A DNA stretch of 64,000 nt, from NCBI GenBank assembly GCA_020161795.1, contig JAIUOR010000060.1, positions 62,001-126,000 on the forward strand, read 5' to 3'. Below are positions 55,257 through 63,895 of the stretch, piece by piece (positions within the stretch are counted from its first letter, which is position 1; the number at the start of each line of letters is the position of its first letter). Position numbers and translations under genes: made by a program. A model generated the notes under the pieces. It was not told the DNA's origin. It searched no databases and worked only from the letters and a program-made list of their open reading frames with translations. The stretch comes from Actinomycetota bacterium (GTDB lineage Bacteria > Actinomycetota > Actinomycetes > Propionibacteriales > Propionibacteriaceae).

Positions 55257-56254
55257 GGAAGATCATCAACGCCCCGGAGTCGTTCGTCGACGAGTTCGTC
55301 GAGGGCATCCTCCTGGCGCATCCGGACCTGGTGAAGACGCCGGGGGAGGATCTGCGGGTGCTCGTCCGCGCCGACGCGCCTCGTCCGGGTCAGGTCGGCA
55401 TCGTCACCGGCGGTGGCTCGGGCCACCTGCCCCTGTTCAAGGGCTACGTGGGGCAGGGCCTGTGCTCGGGCGTGGCGATCGGCAATGTGTTCAGCTCGCC
55501 CAGCTCGGAGCAGATCTTCGAAGCCACCAAGGCCGTCGACGGCGGTGCCGGCGTGCTCTATCTCTACGGCAACTACGGCGGCGACGTCTTCAACTTCGAC
55601 CTGGCCGCCGATCTGGCCGATCTCGAGGGGATCACCACCAAGACCGTGCTCGGACGTGATGACGTGGCCAGCCAGCCGAACGAGCGCAAGCTCGACCGGC
55701 GCGGCGTGGCGGGCATCGTCTTCGCCTACAAGGCGGCCGGTGCGGCGGCGGAGCGCGGCGACTCGCTCGACGAGGTCGCGGCGGTGGCCGAGGACGTCAT
55801 CGAGCACACGGCGACGATGGGGGTCGGCCTGGCGCCGACGATCCTGCCGACGACCGGTCAGCCGAGCTTCGAGCTGCCCGACGGCGAGATCGAGATCGGC
55901 ATCGGAATCCACGGCGAGCCGGGGATCCAGCGCGGGGCGCTGCGCACCGCCGACGAGATCGCCGAGCAGATCGTGACCGCCCTGGTAGCCGACCTCGGGC
56001 TTTCGGCCGGAGCGCGGGTGGCCGTGCTGGTCAACGGCCTCGGGGCAACCCCGCTGGAGGAGCTGTACGTGCTGTACCGCAAGACCCACCAGCTGCTGGC
56101 CGGCCTCGGCATCGAGGTGGCCAAGCCCTACATCGGCGAGTACGCCACCAGCCTGGAGATGGCCGGTGCCTCGATCTCGTTGCTCGAGCTCAACGACGAG
56201 CGGCTGGCGCTGCTGCAGGCCCCGGCCAGGTCCCCGTTCTTCCAGGAGGGCTGA
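55253..56254 (+). CDS. DhaK-like kinase subunit (dihydroxyacetone/erythrulose kinase family)
   Basis: A 333-residue substrate-binding subunit of the split DhaK-DhaL kinases. His220 in GIGIHGEPG corresponds to the residue that forms the covalent hemiaminal with the ketone; His58 in GGGSGHLP and Asp111 in NYGGDVFNF fit the other catalytic positions. The E. coli GHEPAHAGFVG segment is here GHLPLFKGYVG, so the pocket differs and a larger substrate such as a tetrulose or a modified sugar is possible. No DhaM phosphotransferase is present, indicating ATP use through DhaL. Confidence 0.88.
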   Translation: MRKIINAPESFVDEFVEGILLAHPDLVKTPGEDLRVLVRADAPRPGQVGIVTGGGSGHLPLFKGYVGQGLCSGVAIGNVFSSPSSEQIFEATKAVDGGAGVLYLYGNYGGDVFNFDLAADLADLEGITTKTVLGRDDVASQPNERKLDRRGVAGIVFAYKAAGAAAERGDSLDEVAAVAEDVIEHTATMGVGLAPTILPTTGQPSFELPDGEIEIGIGIHGEPGIQRGALRTADEIAEQIVTALVADLGLSAGARVAVLVNGLGATPLEELYVLYRKTHQLLAGLGIEVAKPYIGEYATSLEMAGASISLLELNDERLALLQAPARSPFFQEG

Positions 56255-56260
56255 ACCCCA

Positions 56261-56884
56261 ATGCAAGGCAAGGAGCTCAACGAGCAGATCCGCCAGAGCC
56301 TGGAACGGTTGATCGACTCCACCGACGAACTCCGCGACCTCGACCAGGAACTCGGCGACGGTGATCTCGGGATCACGATCTCGGCCGGTTCGAAGGCCGT
56401 GATCGCCGCGCTGGAGCAACTCGACGACAGCGCCACCCCGTCGGAGATCGCCCGGGCGAGTGCGAAGGCCTTCGCCAATGCGAATCCGTCGACCATGGCG
56501 GCCCTGGTCGCGGGTGCGCTGTTGACTGGTTCGCGGATCTGGGCAGACACCTCGGACGTGACGGTCGCCGACGCGCAGGCGTTCATTGCGGCCGGCGCTG
56601 AGAACATCTCCCAGCGGGGCAAGGCGCAGGTCGGCGACAAGACCATCCTGGACGGGCTCGCCGCGATCTCGGAGGCGCTGGTCGGCCAGGAGGACGGGAC
56701 GGTCGCGAACGCCGTCGCGATCGATGCCGCCCGCGATGCCGTCGAGCGGACCACGAAGCTGCAGTCCCGCCGCGGCCGGGCCTCCTGGCTGCAGGAGCGC
56801 AGCATCGGGCTCGCCGACCCCGGCGTCGTGGCGCTGCTGCGCTTCGTCGAGGCCTGGCAGGCAGCGAGCCAGCCGAGGGCATGA
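56261..56884 (+). CDS. DhaL-like kinase subunit (ATP-binding)
   Basis: A 207-residue all-helical ADP/ATP-binding subunit. The Mg-binding aspartates are Asp28, Asp33 and Asp35 in LDQELGDGDLGIT; the His of the usual GDxDHG is replaced by Leu. VGDKTILDGL and GRASWLQERSIGLADPG, both cofactor loops, are kept. It would phosphorylate the substrate held by the neighbouring DhaK-like subunit. Six bases separate it from dhaK; GGAGGG lies upstream of the ATG, rather far. The stop overlaps the FGGY kinase start. Confidence 0.88.
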   Translation: MQGKELNEQIRQSLERLIDSTDELRDLDQELGDGDLGITISAGSKAVIAALEQLDDSATPSEIARASAKAFANANPSTMAALVAGALLTGSRIWADTSDVTVADAQAFIAAGAENISQRGKAQVGDKTILDGLAAISEALVGQEDGTVANAVAIDAARDAVERTTKLQSRRGRASWLQERSIGLADPGVVALLRFVEAWQAASQPRA

Positions 56885-58428
56885 TGTCGCTCCCATCCGG
56901 CTCGACGGCCGGTGGCGGGCGATCCGCGTCGCCGGTCTTCCTCGGCATCGATGTCGGCACCTTCGAGACCAAGGGCGTGCTGGTCGACGCCAACGGCGTG
57001 GTGCTGGCCGATGCGCGGCGCCGGCACGGCATCTCGTCCCCGGCGGCCGGGCAGGTCGAGCAGGATCCGGTGTCGGTGTGGTGGGCGGACGTGACCGGCG
57101 TCGCGGCCGAACTGACCGCCCAGGTGTCCGTCGGCGACCGGATAGCGGCGGTCGGCATGAGCGCGATCGGCCCGTGCGTGGTGGCCACGGACGCCGCCCT
57201 GGAGCCGCTGCGCCCAGCCATCCTCTACGGCATCGACACCCGCGCCACCGAGCAGGGCGAAGCGCTGACCGAGCGGCTGGGCGCCGAGGAGATCTACCGG
57301 CGGAGCGGCAACCTGCTCACCAGCCAGTCCTCCGGCCCGAAGATCGCCTGGCTGAAGGAGCACGAGCCCGAGGTCTGGCGGCAGGCCCGCTGGTTCATGA
57401 CCAGCCAGAGCTGGCTGGTGGCCAAGCTCACCGGTGAGGTCGTGATCGACCACGGCACGGCCGGGTACTACCACCCGCTGTACGACCTCGCCGAGGGACG
57501 CTGGGACGTCACCGGCTGCGAGGACTTCATCGACGCCGAGCGGCTGCCGCGGCTCGCCTGGAGCACCGAGATCGCCGGCCGGGTGCACGCCGAGGCCGCG
57601 GCGGCGACCGGCATTCCGGCGGGGACGCCGGTGATCGTCGGCACCACCGACGCGCCCGCCGAGGCGGTCGGATCGGGCGTGGTGGACGCGGGCACGCTGA
57701 TGGCGATGTACGGCTCCAGCGGGTACTTCATCCGGGTGGGAACCGAACCGGAATCCCATCCCGACCTCTGGGCGGCGCCCTTCGTCTTCGAGGGAACCTA
57801 CGTGCTGGCCGCCGGCACGTCGACCGCCGGGACGGCCACCCGCTGGATCGGCGACCTGCTGGCCGCCACCGGCGACTCCGACCAGGTGACCTTCGGCCGG
57901 CTGATGGAACTCGCCGCGGCCTCCGAGCCGGGGGCCCGTGGGGTGCTCGCACTGCCGCATCTCGCCGGCGAGCGCACCCCCTTCCAGGATCCGCTCAGCC
58001 GGGGCGCTTTCATCGGCCTGGGCCTGGAACACACCCGCGCCGACGTGGCCCGGGCGCTGTTCGAAGGGGTGGGGCACTCGATCGCCGAGGCGATCGGGAC
58101 CTACCGCCGCGCCGACGCTCCGATCTCCCGGATCATCGCCGTGGGCGGAGCCACCCGGAACCAGTTCATCATCGAGACCGTGTCGACGGTGACCGGGCTG
58201 GAGCAGGAGATCGCCGACTCACCCGGCGCGGCCTACGGAGACGCCTTCCTGGCCGCCCTGGCGGTGGGTGAACTGGTTGAACCGGCGGACATCGGCCGGT
58301 GGATCAACGCCCCGCGGGTGGTCCGGCCCGACCCGGCATCCGCCGCGGTGCTGGAGGCCGACCACCGGGCGTACGTCGCCCTCTACGAGGCGCTGGCGCC
58401 GCTGCAGCACCAGCGAACACCAACATGA
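56881..58428 (+). CDS. FGGY-family carbohydrate kinase
   Basis: A 515-residue two-domain sugar kinase of the xylulokinase group. The first domain has FLGIDVGTFETKGVLVD (phosphate-1 loop) and AVGMSAIGPCVV; Asp in VGTTDAPAEA is the catalytic-base candidate. The second domain contains the adenosine motif IAVGGATRNQFIIET. The protein is likely to phosphorylate a ketose or polyol imported by the upstream transporter. The ATG overlaps the DhaL-like stop. Actual sugar unknown; LsrK, xylulokinase and erythritol kinase-like roles all fit. Confidence 0.88.
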   Translation: MMSLPSGSTAGGGRSASPVFLGIDVGTFETKGVLVDANGVVLADARRRHGISSPAAGQVEQDPVSVWWADVTGVAAELTAQVSVGDRIAAVGMSAIGPCVVATDAALEPLRPAILYGIDTRATEQGEALTERLGAEEIYRRSGNLLTSQSSGPKIAWLKEHEPEVWRQARWFMTSQSWLVAKLTGEVVIDHGTAGYYHPLYDLAEGRWDVTGCEDFIDAERLPRLAWSTEIAGRVHAEAAAATGIPAGTPVIVGTTDAPAEAVGSGVVDAGTLMAMYGSSGYFIRVGTEPESHPDLWAAPFVFEGTYVLAAGTSTAGTATRWIGDLLAATGDSDQVTFGRLMELAAASEPGARGVLALPHLAGERTPFQDPLSRGAFIGLGLEHTRADVARALFEGVGHSIAEAIGTYRRADAPISRIIAVGGATRNQFIIETVSTVTGLEQEIADSPGAAYGDAFLAALAVGELVEPADIGRWINAPRVVRPDPASAAVLEADHRAYVALYEALAPLQHQRTPT

Positions 58429-58441
58429 TGACGGGAGACCC

Positions 58442-59560
58442 ATGAGCCGTGTGACCCGGATCGACTGGGAAGCGATCACCCGCCTGGTCGCCGACGGCGT
58501 GGAGCTCGGCGCCGGCGATCGGGTGTCGGTGTTCTTCACCGATACCGCGGCGATGGACGCCGTGACGGCCTTCGTCGAGGAGTGCTGGCGCCGCGGCGCG
58601 GTGCCGCAGGTGGTGGCCACCGACGAGCGCTTCGACGCCGGCGCGCTGCGCTGGGCGGATCCGGCGGTGCTGCGCGAACCACCGCCGCTGGAGGTCGCCG
58701 CGATGAGCTGGTCCGACGTCCACGTCTCGTTCCGCGCGATGGCAGAGCCCATCCTCGACGCGGATCCGGAGCGGATCGCGGCGCTGCGTCGGGGCCGGGG
58801 CGTGGTCTCGACGATGCGCTGGGAGGGTACCCGCTGGGCGCTGGTGCGGATCCCGACGCCGGCCTGGGCGACGGCCTTCGGGCTGGATCCCGGCGACCTG
58901 CTGGCGCAGTGGGCGGCCTCCTTCGACGCGGACTGGGTCGACGGGGCCCGGCGCATGGGCGAGCTGTGCTCGGCCCTGGACCGGGGCGGCCAGGTGATGA
59001 TCGAGGACGACTGGGGCTCCCTGGTGCTCCCGGTGGCCGGACGGCGGTGGGTGCCCTTCTCGGGCAACGCGAACTGGCCCGACGGCGAGATCGCCACCGC
59101 CCCGATCGAGGACCAGGTGAACGGACGGATCCGCTTCCCCGGCCGTTTCGTCTTCGCCGGCGTTGCGGTACGCGACCTCGAACTGCACTTCGACCAGGGC
59201 CTGGTCGTCGAGGAGTCGGCCACCGAGGGCCTGGACTTCGTCCGCCGCCTGCTCGACACCGACTCCGGGGCGCGGCGGGTCGGAGAGCTGGGGATCGGCA
59301 CGAACGCCGCGCTCACCTCGATGACCGGCGACCTGCTGATCGACGAGAAGATCCTGGGGACGGTCCACATCGCGCTCGGCCGCGCCTATCCGGAGTGCGG
59401 CGGGGTGAACCGCTCGGCACTGCACTGGGACATCGTCAAGGACCTGCGGGCCCAAGGCGGCGCCGTGGGATCGATCCGCATGGACGACACGTGGCTCATC
59501 AGGGCCGGCGAGGTACAGGCCCCGCTTGCCGCGGCGACCGTCGGATCCCGGCTCTCCTAG
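58442..59560 (+). CDS. M29-family metallo-aminopeptidase
   Basis: A 372-residue aminopeptidase of the AmpS/T type. All expected metal and active-site residues are present: Glu216 (NWPDGEI), Glu282 (GELGIGTN), Glu302, His309 (TVHIALG), Tyr316 (YPECGG), His328 and Asp330 (ALHWDIVKD). It lies 13 bp after the FGGY kinase, the ATG has GGGAGA upstream, and the CUT1 operon starts 147 bp further on. A peptidase at the end of a sugar operon is unexpected; it could act on glycopeptides, or be a bystander. No signal peptide, so cytoplasmic. Confidence 0.88.
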   Translation: MSRVTRIDWEAITRLVADGVELGAGDRVSVFFTDTAAMDAVTAFVEECWRRGAVPQVVATDERFDAGALRWADPAVLREPPPLEVAAMSWSDVHVSFRAMAEPILDADPERIAALRRGRGVVSTMRWEGTRWALVRIPTPAWATAFGLDPGDLLAQWAASFDADWVDGARRMGELCSALDRGGQVMIEDDWGSLVLPVAGRRWVPFSGNANWPDGEIATAPIEDQVNGRIRFPGRFVFAGVAVRDLELHFDQGLVVEESATEGLDFVRRLLDTDSGARRVGELGIGTNAALTSMTGDLLIDEKILGTVHIALGRAYPECGGVNRSALHWDIVKDLRAQGGAVGSIRMDDTWLIRAGEVQAPLAAATVGSRLS

Positions 59561-59628
59561 ACCGGGCTGACCAGCGGCCGTGGGTGTCCGGTAGGTGCCA
59601 CGCCGCGGTCCGGGCCGGAGCTTGCCCT

Positions 59629-59634
59629 TAGGGT
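59629..59634 (+). promoter_or_regulatory. -10 box of the CUT1 operon
   Basis: TAGGGT, with CTTGCC about 8 bp upstream as a poor -35, lies 74 bp before the binding-protein start. It suggests separate transcription from the DeoR operon. Confidence 0.4.
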
Positions 59635-59707
59635 GGTCTCGGCCATGCCGGTCGGTCCCACCCGCTCACCGACCCGTGGCCCGCACCACGACAGAGAGGT
59701 ACATACC

Positions 59708-61087
59708 ATGACCGCACCCTCCGGGCGCATCCGCGCGGCGCTGCTCGGCGCCGCGCTCCTTGCCACGCTCAGTGCCTGCGCACCGGGCACCGGACAGCAG
59801 GTCACCACGCCGCCCGCGCCCACCGCGAGCGGATCCCCGTCCGGGGTGAACACCGACATCGCCGGCGTCGGCGACGTCACGCTGACGGTGTGGGATCAGG
59901 AGGTGCGCGGGGGGCAGAACGAGCAGATCGAGAAGCTCAACGCCGGCTTCCAGGACAAGTACCCCAATGTGACCATCAAGCGGGTGTCGCAGTCGGTGGA
60001 CGACCTGGCCACGACCCTGCGGCTGGCGCTGACCGGTGACGACGCGCCCGACGTGGTGCAGGCCAACAACGGACGCAACACGATGGGTGCCTTCGTCGCG
60101 GCCGGCCAGCTGATCCCGCTGGACGACTACGCCCAGGCCTACGGCTGGCAGGAGCGGTTCTCGCCGTCCATCCTGAAGTTCTCCACCTACTCCACCGACG
60201 CCAAGGTCTTCGGGGAGGGCAGCCTCTACGGCCTGCCGCAGACCGGCGAGGTGGTCGGGGTGTTCTACTCCAGGAGCAAGCTGGCCGGGCTCGGGCTGGA
60301 GATCCCGAAGAACTGGACGGAGTTCGAGGCCGCGCTCGCCACGGCGAAGCAGGCCGGTGAGACTCCGCTGGTGCTGGGCAATATCGAGAAGTGGCCGGCC
60401 ATCCATGTCTTCGGCCCGCTGCAGGGTTCGACCGTTCCGGCCGACCAGATCACAGCGCTGGCGCTCGGCAACTCCGGCGCGAGCTGGACGACTCCCGAGA
60501 ACGAGGCAGCCGCCGCCACCCTGCAGGGCTGGGTCGAGAAGGGCTACTTCAACGAGGGCGTCAACGGCGCCGACTACGACGCGGTGTGGCAGGGGATGAC
60601 GAAGGGGGAGGGCGTCTTCCTGATCGGCGGCTCCTGGCTGGCAGCCGACATGGGTGCCGCGATGGGCGACGATCTGGGCTTCTTCGTGCCGGCTGATGCG
60701 GCCGGACGGTATGCCACCACCGGCGGCACCGGGCTGCCCTTCGCCGTCACCTCGGCTTCCCAGCACTCCGATGTCGCCGCCGCCTACCTCGACTTCCTGA
60801 CCAGCGACGACGCCATGCAGATCCTGGTCGACACCGGCAACCTGCCGGTGAACCGCACCGCCGAACTGGCCGGCTCGGCCGGTGGGGCGCTGAGCGAGGT
60901 GTTCACCGAGTTCGGGAAGGTCGCCGGTTCCGGCGACGTGCTGCCGTATCTCGACTACGCCACCCCGACCTTCTCCGACACGCTCGGAGCCGCGCTGCAG
61001 GGATTGATCGACGGCCAGCTGACCCCAGCGGCGTTCACCGAGGCGCTGGAGGCCGACTACGCGGCGTTCGTCGCCTCGAATGGCTGA
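59708..61087 (+). CDS. Sugar ABC transporter substrate-binding lipoprotein (CUT1)
   Basis: A 459-residue lipoprotein; the signal ends in LSAC, so Cys24 is lipidated, with a Thr/Ser/Pro linker to the MalE-like fold (LTVWDQEVRGGQNEQIEKL...). Typical segments are GDDAPDVVQANNGRN and EGSLYGLPQTGEVVGVFYSR. It captures an oligosaccharide or glycoside. GAGAGG precedes the ATG. First gene of a three-gene unit lacking an ATPase. No glycoside hydrolase is in the unit, so the sugar cannot be named. Confidence 0.9.
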   Translation: MTAPSGRIRAALLGAALLATLSACAPGTGQQVTTPPAPTASGSPSGVNTDIAGVGDVTLTVWDQEVRGGQNEQIEKLNAGFQDKYPNVTIKRVSQSVDDLATTLRLALTGDDAPDVVQANNGRNTMGAFVAAGQLIPLDDYAQAYGWQERFSPSILKFSTYSTDAKVFGEGSLYGLPQTGEVVGVFYSRSKLAGLGLEIPKNWTEFEAALATAKQAGETPLVLGNIEKWPAIHVFGPLQGSTVPADQITALALGNSGASWTTPENEAAAATLQGWVEKGYFNEGVNGADYDAVWQGMTKGEGVFLIGGSWLAADMGAAMGDDLGFFVPADAAGRYATTGGTGLPFAVTSASQHSDVAAAYLDFLTSDDAMQILVDTGNLPVNRTAELAGSAGGALSEVFTEFGKVAGSGDVLPYLDYATPTFSDTLGAALQGLIDGQLTPAAFTEALEADYAAFVASNG

Positions 61088-61988
61088 TCGGGAGGGTCTC
61101 ACCTCCGACCGGCGCCGGAACCGGCTGGCCGGGCCGGCATGGCTGCCGTGGGTCTACCTGGCTCCGGCGCTGCTGCTGTACGGCGGCTTCCTGCTGTTCC
61201 CGCTCGCCCGGGCCGCGCAGTACTCGCTCTACGAATGGGACGGCCTGACGCCGTCGTCGACCTTCGTCGGCTTCCGCAACTACCTGGCCGTCATCGGCGA
61301 TCCGCGCCTACGGGAGGCCTTCGGGCACGCCGGGGTGCTCATCTTCTTCTACGCCGTCCTGCCGCTGGCGATCGGCCTGATCCTCGCCACGATCCTGGCC
61401 CGCGGGAAGGTGCGAGGCCGCGGCTTCTTCCGGGTGGTGATCTTCCTGCCGCAGGTGATCGCGATGGTGGTGATCGCGGTGACCTGGCGGCAGCTGTACG
61501 CCCCCGACGGCCCGATCAACGCGACGCTGCGCGCGGTCGGGCTGGGGGCGCTGGCCCGTCCCTGGCTGGGCGACTACTTCTGGACGCTGCCCGCGGTGGG
61601 CTTCATCGGCACCTGGGTCTCCACCGGCCTGGTCACCGTGCTGCTGATGGCCGGCATCGCCCGGATTCCGAAGGACCTCTACGAGGCCGCCAGGCTGGAT
61701 GGCGCGAGCGCCGTCCAGGAGTTCTTCGCGATCACCCTGCCCAGCCTGCGCGGCGAGATCACCGTCGCGCTGACCCTGACCATCGTCGCCGCGCTGAAGA
61801 CCTTCGACCTGGTCTACGTCACCACCCGGGGTGGGCCGGGCACCTCGACGACGGTGCCCAGCTACGAGGTCTACCGCAACGCCTTCGAGCTGGGACGGGT
61901 GGGGATCGCCACCGCGATCGGCATCGTGCTCACGGTGATCATCTTCGCCATCAACGCCGTGGTGAACCGGATCGGAGACCGGGAATGA
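61080..61988 (+). CDS. Sugar ABC transporter permease (CUT1, MalF type)
   Basis: A 302-residue permease with six membrane segments and the EAA loop EAARLDGASAVQEFFAITLPSLRGE, which docks to the ATPase. Helix 1 starts at WVYLAPALLLYGGFLLFPL. The coding start lies inside the binding-protein gene (8-nt overlap), so translation is coupled. The stop overlaps the next start as ATGA. Confidence 0.93.
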   Translation: MADREGLTSDRRRNRLAGPAWLPWVYLAPALLLYGGFLLFPLARAAQYSLYEWDGLTPSSTFVGFRNYLAVIGDPRLREAFGHAGVLIFFYAVLPLAIGLILATILARGKVRGRGFFRVVIFLPQVIAMVVIAVTWRQLYAPDGPINATLRAVGLGALARPWLGDYFWTLPAVGFIGTWVSTGLVTVLLMAGIARIPKDLYEAARLDGASAVQEFFAITLPSLRGEITVALTLTIVAALKTFDLVYVTTRGGPGTSTTVPSYEVYRNAFELGRVGIATAIGIVLTVIIFAINAVVNRIGDRE

Positions 61989-62803
61989 GGATCTCCGGCT
62001 TCGAACGTGCAGCGAATTACGTCATCCTGGTGATCTTCGCCTTCATCGTGCTGGCGCCGATCGGGGTGATCCTCAGCCTGGCCTTCGGCCCGCAGAATGC
62101 GGTGGCCGAACGGGAGGGCGGCAGCTTCCACCCCGAGAACTTCGCCGACGCCTGGGTGATCGGACGGTTCGGTCAGTACCTGCTCACCTCGGTGGCGGTC
62201 GCGGCGATCGTGGTGGTGCTGTCGGTGACCGTGTCTATCCTGGCCGGCTACGCCCTGGGGACGATGCGGTTCCGGGGCCAGGGCATCGTCTTCCTGCTGT
62301 TCCTGCTGGGGATCATGGTGCCGGCCGAGGCGTTCGTCATCCCGCTCTTCTTCGACCTGCGCCAACTGGGTCTGACCAACACGATCTGGGGTGTCGCCCT
62401 GCCGCAGGTGGCGATGTCGATCGCCTTCGGCACCTACTGGATGCGCACCTACTTCCGCTCCTCCTCGGTGGCGCTGATCGAGGCCGCGCGGCTGGACGGC
62501 GCCGGCTCGCTGCGCATCCTGTGGCAGATCCTGGTTCCGGTCGGGCGACCCGCCATCCTCACCCTGGTGCTGCTGGTCTTCATGTGGACCTGGAACGAGT
62601 TCCTGATCCCACTGGTGATGTCGCCGAACGCGACCATCCGGACGGCGCCGCTCGGCCTGGCCTTCTTCCAGGGCCAGTACACCCAGGGAACCGCCCTGCT
62701 GGCCGCCGGAGCCGTCCTGGTGGCCGCCCCCGTGGTGGTGCTCTACATCTTCCTGCAGCGCCACTTCATCAAGGGGATGCTCGAAGGCGCCGTCCGGGAG
62801 TGA
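61985..62803 (+). CDS. Sugar ABC transporter permease (CUT1, MalG type)
   Basis: A 272-residue partner permease with six membrane segments and the EAA loop EAARLDGAGSLRILWQILVPVGRP. It begins by ATGA overlap with the first permease. It is the last gene on this strand; no ATP-binding gene follows, so an ATPase from elsewhere, probably the MsmK-like protein, must supply energy. Confidence 0.93.
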   Translation: MRISGFERAANYVILVIFAFIVLAPIGVILSLAFGPQNAVAEREGGSFHPENFADAWVIGRFGQYLLTSVAVAAIVVVLSVTVSILAGYALGTMRFRGQGIVFLLFLLGIMVPAEAFVIPLFFDLRQLGLTNTIWGVALPQVAMSIAFGTYWMRTYFRSSSVALIEAARLDGAGSLRILWQILVPVGRPAILTLVLLVFMWTWNEFLIPLVMSPNATIRTAPLGLAFFQGQYTQGTALLAAGAVLVAAPVVVLYIFLQRHFIKGMLEGAVRE

Positions 62804-62812
62804 GACGGCGAC

Positions 62813-63238
62813 TCAGCCCACCGCTGACGCAGCCGGAACCCCCAGGAGTCGGCGGACGCCCGCTCGGGCCAGCAGCAACGTGATCACCAGCCCGGTCACC
62901 GCGAAGAACCCGCCCAGCTTCACCTGGTCGGCGAAGAAGAGGGCGACCAGTTCGAGCACCACGAACTTGCTCCCGAAGGCCAGCAGCCACAGCAGGAACC
63001 CGGCGGCGATCCGGGCGCGCGGCGTGGTCGCGGCCTTCACCCGGTTCTTCGCCCACACCACGCCCTCCAGGACGATCTTGAGCAGCACCGCCGTCAGCAG
63101 CGACAGGGTGAAGGTCTCGGTGATGATCATGGGCAGGTATTCGACGGCCAGGTTGATCACGACCACGTAGACGAAGATGTCGACGATATCGGCCGGTGCG
63201 ATCCGGGGGACGGACCTGGCGGGCGGTGTGGTGGTCAC
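62813..63238 (-). CDS. Small four-helix membrane protein, unknown
   Basis: A 141-residue protein with about four hydrophobic segments (about 16-38, 43-62, 76-98, 108-128) separated by short loops. A basic segment VWAKNRVKAATTPRARIAAG follows the second helix. I do not recognise the family. A GTG start with GAGGA just upstream is used. It converges with the CUT1 permease and precedes the Rv0428c-like gene's stop by 86 bp of spacer. Confidence 0.65.
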   Translation of the reverse strand: MTTTPPARSVPRIAPADIVDIFVYVVVINLAVEYLPMIITETFTLSLLTAVLLKIVLEGVVWAKNRVKAATTPRARIAAGFLLWLLAFGSKFVVLELVALFFADQVKLGGFFAVTGLVITLLLARAGVRRLLGVPAASAVG

Positions 63239-63324
63239 TGTCGGTCCTCAACGGTCGGGTGCGCCGGGCGGGCACGGAGCGATCGTAGCCCCGGGCGGAC
63301 CCGGTGGTCGATGCCCGGCCGGCG

Positions 63325-63849
63325 TCAGGTGTGCTCGGAGAACCCGCGGGCGAGCAGGGCCTCGATGGCGGCCGGGTCGTCGGTGCGTACCTGCATGCTG
63401 CGGGCACCGGAGCGGGTGGCCCACCAGGCGACCTGTTCCAGCGGCTCGGTGGGATCGGCGGTGACCCATTCTCCGTCGGTCCGGGCGACGGCGGGGACGA
63501 CCACGGACGGCGGCGGCTCCAAGCCGTCCAGCAGATCGAAGAGGCGGATCACGAACCGTCGGCCGTGCACGCCCGTGCGCTCGGCCATGGCGTCCAGCAG
63601 GTCGGCCGGCATCCGCAGCGGATCGCGTCCGCGGGAGACCGGAACCTGGTGCCCGGCCACGACGGCGGCCAGCGCGATGGTGTGTTCGGCGCCGCGCCGA
63701 TCCAGCACTGTCATGGCCCGATCGTCCGCCGCGAGCACGTAGCCGACGACGTCGCGGGTGCCGCCCTCGGGCACCGTGAACCGCACTGTCACCCGTACCC
63801 CGGGTCGGGTTGGGACGCGGTGCGGCTTTTCGCGGTCGAGTGAGTTCAT
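63325..63849 (-). CDS. Rv0428c/cg3035-like protein, probably truncated
   Basis: A 174-residue protein. The first 90 residues ([49 protein letters not shown]) resemble the SH3-like N-terminal domain of the cg3035/Rv0428c family, whose full-length members carry a GNAT acetyltransferase domain after it. Here the frame ends soon after, with only the first part of such a domain present ([22 protein letters not shown]). ATG 63849 is 7 nt after TACTGT (63857-63862). Divergent from ferredoxin, its likely conserved neighbour. Acetyltransferase activity is doubtful. Confidence 0.7.
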   Translation of the reverse strand: MNSLDREKPHRVPTRPGVRVTVRFTVPEGGTRDVVGYVLAADDRAMTVLDRRGAEHTIALAAVVAGHQVPVSRGRDPLRMPADLLDAMAERTGVHGRRFVIRLFDLLDGLEPPPSVVVPAVARTDGEWVTADPTEPLEQVAWWATRSGARSMQVRTDDPAAIEALLARGFSEHT

Positions 63850-63855
63850 CGGTTG

Positions 63856-63862
63856 TACAGTA
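63856..63862. promoter_or_regulatory. Symmetric bidirectional -10 box
   Basis: TACAGTA gives TACAGT on the plus strand (63856-63861) and TACTGT on the minus strand (63857-63862). One seven-base element can therefore serve both the ferredoxin and the Rv0428c-like gene. Confidence 0.6.
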
Positions 63863-63895
63863 GGCGACGAAGCGTCGCCAGAGGAGCCAATCGAC

